Shown piece by piece: positions 5,120 to 7,521 of a stretch of DNA of 7,521 nucleotides (position 1 is the stretch's first letter; every line of letters starts with the position of its first letter). The notes under the pieces are model-generated. The model searched no databases, was not told where the DNA came from, and saw nothing but the letters and a program-made list of their open reading frames with translations. Origin of the DNA: Pseudomonadota bacterium (GTDB lineage Bacteria; Pseudomonadota; Alphaproteobacteria; Rhizobiales; Beijerinckiaceae); NCBI GenBank assembly GCA_023386115.1, contig JAEWKL010000343.1, forward strand, positions 1 through 7,521, read 5' to 3'. The position numbers were made by a program, and so were the translations under genes.

Positions 5120-6678
5120 GCCGCCCTCCCCCGGCGCTCCAGGCGGAACGGCGCGTGGTGCGATTCCGGCTCGCGGTAGAGCGGATAGAGCGGACCGACG
5201 ATGGTTTCCGCCAGGGCGACGTCGAACAAAGGCTGGCCGCCGAAGCGCTCCAGCGCCTCCGGGGTCAGGCGCACCGGGCGCAAGCTCTCGCTCTCCTCAC
5301 CGAAGCGGATCAGCGGGTGGTCGCGCTCGATGAGCTTAGCGGTATTGCGCTCGCCGATGCGGGAGTAGCTCATCGTCTCGACCTCGAGCCCCGGCACGAT
5401 CGCCTTGACGATGCCGACGCCGCCGCCCGGCGGCGAGGCATCGACGTAGAGCACGTCGAATCCTTCGGCCTCCAGCCGCTCGCGGGCGATGCGGCCGCGG
5501 TCCTGGCCCGTCGGCGCGGGTTGGGTCGGCAGGTCGGTGAAGCGCTTCGTCGCGCGCTCGGAATAGACCGTCTCAGCCAGGAAGCCCCGCAGGGTCTCGG
5601 CCGGCTTGTCGATCCAGTCGAGCATCGCGGCGAGCGCCCTCCCCTCCTCCAGGTCGAGGCTCGGCAGCGCCTTCTCGATGAAGGCATCGACGTATCCCGG
5701 CGGGGTGATCGAGCGGGCGAGGTCGAGGGGACCGTGGCCGAAGGTCTTGCGCACCCGCGCCGCCTGGAATTCCAGGATCGCCTTGCGCAGGGCCCGCTCG
5801 CGGTCGGGATCGCAGGCCTCGCCGCAGGCCGAGAGCGCGATCGGCGCCGGGGTGCGGGACGGATCGACGTCGTAGCCGACGCAGTAGACGTTGGTGAAGC
5901 CGAACTGGTCAGTGGCGAATTTCGGCAGCGCGCGGATCCCCAAGGATTCCAGCCGGTCGAGCATGCCCCTCGTCTCGGGGCCTAAGCCCTCCGACACGTC
6001 GAGCATCACGCCGGCGTCGAGGGCGCGGAAGAGGAGGCCGTTGCCGTCGCGCTGGAGCAGCTCCAGGAGCCCGTGCCCGAGGGCGAACTCCACGTCCGGC
6101 CCGGCGCCGAGCCCGTTGGTGATCAGGTTGGTGAAGGGCTGGTAGCCCGGCGACAGCTCGAAATAGTCGGTCGCCGCGATGTCGAGCGGCATCAGCACGG
6201 TCTCGCCCGTCCGCGCCCGGACCGTGCCGGTCCAGTCGAGCACGGTGTCGCGGTTCACCGGGCTGCCCGCCGGCAGGCCGAGGGTGAGCGGATCGGCGAC
6301 CGAATTCGCGCCGAAGACCCGCACCAGGTCGTGGTAGCTGCCGCGCTCCTTCTTGCGCGGGATCAGCGCCAGGCTCGGCATCAGGTTCTCGGCGATCTCG
6401 GCCACCGAGCCGATGATCGCCTCGTCGTCGGTGGCGCCGTAGCCGATGCCACTCGGCATCGCGCCGACGAAGTAGGGGTCGTCCAGGAACAGCGACACGA
6501 ACCAGCACGGCACCCCGGTCCGGTCGAGGGGCGCCAGGGGAAAGCCGACGATCCGGCCCGGCGGCAGCACGTCGAGATAGGCCCGAACGGCATCCGGCAG
6601 GCGCTCAGGCAGCCCCTCGATGACGCGTGTCTGGCCGTAGGCGTAGGGGCGGGGTGCGGCGGGTCTGTCCACGAGCAA
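5116..6678 (-). CDS. YcaO-domain ATP-dependent cyclodehydratase/thioamidation-type protein
   Basis: About 520 aa. YcaO enzymes phosphorylate an amide oxygen with ATP to allow azoline, thioamide or amidine formation. Numbering from the GTG at 6684, the three nucleotide-binding regions appear in order: GIGYGATDDEAIIGSVAEIAEN (79-100, split here by its key residues E96 and E99), NGLGAGPDVEFALGHGLLEL (190-209, E199 and E208), and ALRKAILEFQAAR (298-310, E305, Q307, R310). A C-terminal lobe follows, with VLYVDASPP (411-419) and VKAIVPGLE (426-434). N100 replaces the Arg of the usual ExxER, and Q307 is one place earlier than I expect. The C-terminus ends RRGRAA, without the proline-rich tail of azoline-forming members. 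No precursor peptide, TfuA or E1-like partner is visible. I placed the start at TTG 6678, five bases from GAGGAG; GTG 6684 overlaps that site, and GTG 6672 is an alternative. The gene overlaps the next by 4 nt and lies 18 nt after the oxidoreductase gene. Confidence 0.88.
   Translation of the reverse strand: MLVDRPAAPRPYAYGQTRVIEGLPERLPDAVRAYLDVLPPGRIVGFPLAPLDRTGVPCWFVSLFLDDPYFVGAMPSGIGYGATDDEAIIGSVAEIAENLMPSLALIPRKKERGSYHDLVRVFGANSVADPLTLGLPAGSPVNRDTVLDWTGTVRARTGETVLMPLDIAATDYFELSPGYQPFTNLITNGLGAGPDVEFALGHGLLELLQRDGNGLLFRALDAGVMLDVSEGLGPETRGMLDRLESLGIRALPKFATDQFGFTNVYCVGYDVDPSRTPAPIALSACGEACDPDRERALRKAILEFQAARVRKTFGHGPLDLARSITPPGYVDAFIEKALPSLDLEEGRALAAMLDWIDKPAETLRGFLAETVYSERATKRFTDLPTQPAPTGQDRGRIARERLEAEGFDVLYVDASPPGGGVGIVKAIVPGLEVETMSYSRIGERNTAKLIERDHPLIRFGEESESLRPVRLTPEALERFGGQPLFDVALAETIVGPLYPLYREPESHHAPFRLERRGRAA
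5125..5129 (-). promoter_or_regulatory. Strong Shine-Dalgarno GGAGG for the TIM-barrel gene
   Basis: GGAGG inside a longer G-rich run lies five bases ahead of ATG 5119, within the last codons of the YcaO gene. With the ATGA overlap it fixes the start and implies coupled translation. It is the best ribosome site in the window. Confidence 0.7.
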
Positions 6679-6683
6679 TGGCA

Positions 6684-6689
6684 CTCCTC
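6684..6689 (-). promoter_or_regulatory. Shine-Dalgarno GAGGAG that decides the YcaO start
   Basis: GAGGAG on the minus strand is followed by TGCCA and then TTG (6678), with GTG (6672) six bases further on. The upstream GTG at 6684 shares its first base with the site, so it cannot serve as the start if this site is used. Initiation at TTG or GTG, not ATG, may keep YcaO expression modest. Confidence 0.55.
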
Positions 6690-6696
6690 GGGGCCG

Positions 6697-7521
6697 TCAG
6701 GCGGCCGGCGCGACGGGGGATGGGCTGGGAAGAGGCGACGGGGAGGCGGCATAGGCGCGGGCCAAGAGCCGCATCGTGTGCAGGTCGCGCGCGGCCGACC
6801 AGGCGTCCCGCCCCGCCGGATCGCGCAAGGACCGCCCGAAGGCCCGCACCTGCTCCAGGAACGGCGAGGCCTCCCCGTCGAAGGGAAGCGGCACGGTCTC
6901 GCCGGTAGAGCCGTCGGTGAAGGCGACGCTCCCGCCCGCCTCCTGGCCCATCGTGTTCCGGGCGACCAGCAGGCCCCGGGTGCCGGCGATCTCCAGACGC
7001 CGGCGCGGCAGCGCATCGGGACAGTTATAGGCGACGTGCAGGCTCGCCAGCACGCCCGACCCGGTGCGGCCGATCAGGAGCGCGCCGTCATCGACGGCGT
7101 AGTCCTGCGCCCGGGCCTGGGTCAGCGCCGTGACGTCGAGGATCGGCTCGTCGAGGAGGAAGTCGGTGAGGTCGAGGCCGTGGGGGGCGAGGTCCATCAG
7201 CGCGCCGCCGCCGGCCTGGGCCTGGTCGATGCGCCAGTTCTGCTGACCCGGAATCGCCGTCCAGCCCCGGTCGAGCCAGCAGGCATAGACGATGCGGATC
7301 GCCGTGACGGTGCCGACGCGGCCGGCGCGGATCGCGTCGCGCAGGGCCCGCACCTGGGCGCGGTAGGGCGCGATGACCGCGATGTCCCGCGTCGAAGCGC
7401 CACCGACCAGGGTCGCCACCAGCCCGGCGTGCGCCAGGTTGCGCTTGGAGCCGCCGGTCGAGAGCTCGGAGGTGGCGGCCAGCCCGCTCGTGTCCAGCAG
7501 CAGGACCGCCGGACCCGGGTG
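6697..7521 (-). CDS. Gfo/Idh/MocA-family oxidoreductase C-terminal part, fused in frame to a helicase-like N-terminus (partial)
   Basis: The frame is open from the right edge to TGA 6699-6697, giving 274 codons. From about residue 65 on it is the C-terminal half of a Gfo/Idh/MocA dehydrogenase: VGTVTAIRIVYACWLDRGW, then AGGGALMDLAPHGLDLTDF near 103-121, with the conserved GGG and the D/H pair of the substrate-binding alpha/beta domain. The family oxidises or reduces sugars and cyclitols with NAD(P) held by an N-terminal Rossmann fold of about 120 residues. That fold, with its GxGxxG and EKP motifs, is missing: residues before 65 match a helicase C-terminal domain instead. As read, it should not bind NAD(P). 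Either the junction is an assembly chimera and the native enzyme is intact, or it is a real fusion or decayed gene. GTG 7419 is not a convincing start because the frame continues beyond it. The C-terminus ends in a Ser-Pro repeat (SPSPLPSPSPVAPAA). It is the first gene of the visible operon. Confidence 0.8.
   Translation of the reverse strand, partial: HPGPAVLLLDTSGLAATSELSTGGSKRNLAHAGLVATLVGGASTRDIAVIAPYRAQVRALRDAIRAGRVGTVTAIRIVYACWLDRGWTAIPGQQNWRIDQAQAGGGALMDLAPHGLDLTDFLLDEPILDVTALTQARAQDYAVDDGALLIGRTGSGVLASLHVAYNCPDALPRRRLEIAGTRGLLVARNTMGQEAGGSVAFTDGSTGETVPLPFDGEASPFLEQVRAFGRSLRDPAGRDAWSAARDLHTMRLLARAYAASPSPLPSPSPVAPAA
7340..7521 (-). pseudogene. Fragment of an SF1 (DNA2/NAM7-like) helicase C-terminal domain
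   Basis: The first ~60 codons at the right edge read HPGPAVLLLDTSGLAA, then STGGSKRNLAHAGLVATLVG, then RDIAVIAPYRAQVRALR. In AAA_12 helicase C-terminal domains a D-T-x-G segment, a GGSKxN-x3-A-x-LV segment and a (D)I-x-V-I-x-PYRAQV segment occur in this order and at this spacing, and a VGTV-x2-FQG motif follows. Here the VGTV is present, but it continues into oxidoreductase sequence and the FQG is absent. So this is a helicase fragment truncated within its second RecA-like domain. The assignment rests on remembered family motifs; the helicase N-terminus lies outside the window. It may be a true fusion, a recombination remnant or a mis-joined contig end. Confidence 0.65.

Noticed and set aside
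4352..5985. Two plus-strand frames (4352-5179 and 5155-5985) as candidate genes or RiPP precursors
   Set aside because: Both are antisense to motif-bearing TIM-barrel and YcaO genes, are too long for precursor peptides, and have no leader/core pattern or convincing ribosome site.
1..7521. CRISPR array, tRNA, rRNA, insertion sequence or attachment site
   Set aside because: I saw no regularly spaced repeats, no cloverleaf-like or rRNA sequence, no transposase frame, and no flanking terminal inverted repeats.

Overview
This is a very GC-rich window in which every supportable gene lies on the minus strand, so transcription runs from the right edge (7521) toward the left edge (1). The composition, the strong GC bias at third codon positions, the gene types and a long CCCCTCTCC/GGAGAGGGG intergenic palindrome suggest an alphaproteobacterium of the Methylobacterium/Methylorubrum kind. 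That assignment is inference; no rRNA or other marker gene is present.

In order of transcription: (1) 7521-6697, a reading frame open at the right edge. Its last ~205 codons are the C-terminal part of a Gfo/Idh/MocA oxidoreductase, but its first ~65 codons look like the C-terminal domain of a superfamily 1 (DNA2/NAM7-type, AAA_12) helicase. The NAD-binding Rossmann half of the oxidoreductase is absent. (2) 6678-5116, a YcaO-domain protein. (3) 5119-4295, a xylose-isomerase-like TIM-barrel isomerase/epimerase. (4) 4284-3049, a GT4 glycosyltransferase. (5) a 23-bp hairpin at 2990-3039. (6) 2952-2203, a PIG-L family deacetylase. (7) 2206-1568, a uracil-DNA-glycosylase-superfamily protein. (8) a 181-nt leader with a second hairpin. 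(9) 1386-247, a polytopic UPF0104/MprF-transmembrane-type protein. (10) 191-1, the start of another membrane protein that runs off the left edge.

Genes 1-4 are packed as one operon: gaps of 18 and 10 nt and one 4-nt ATGA overlap. The deacetylase and the UDG-like gene share a 4-nt GTGA overlap and follow after the hairpin. Together these genes resemble a small-molecule biosynthetic locus. The oxidoreductase and TIM-barrel protein would shape a sugar or cyclitol. GT4 would add a sugar and PIG-L would remove an N-acyl group, the same pairing as MshA/MshB or BshA/BshB in low-molecular-weight thiol synthesis. The YcaO enzyme would activate an amide or carboxylate with ATP. No RiPP precursor peptide, TfuA, dehydrogenase or transporter gene is visible in the window. 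The product is unknown and the pathway is a hypothesis.

The two points most worth checking are the helicase/oxidoreductase junction near 7306-7350, which is either a genuine gene fusion or an assembly chimera at a contig edge, and the YcaO + TIM-barrel + GT4 + PIG-L + UDG-like combination.
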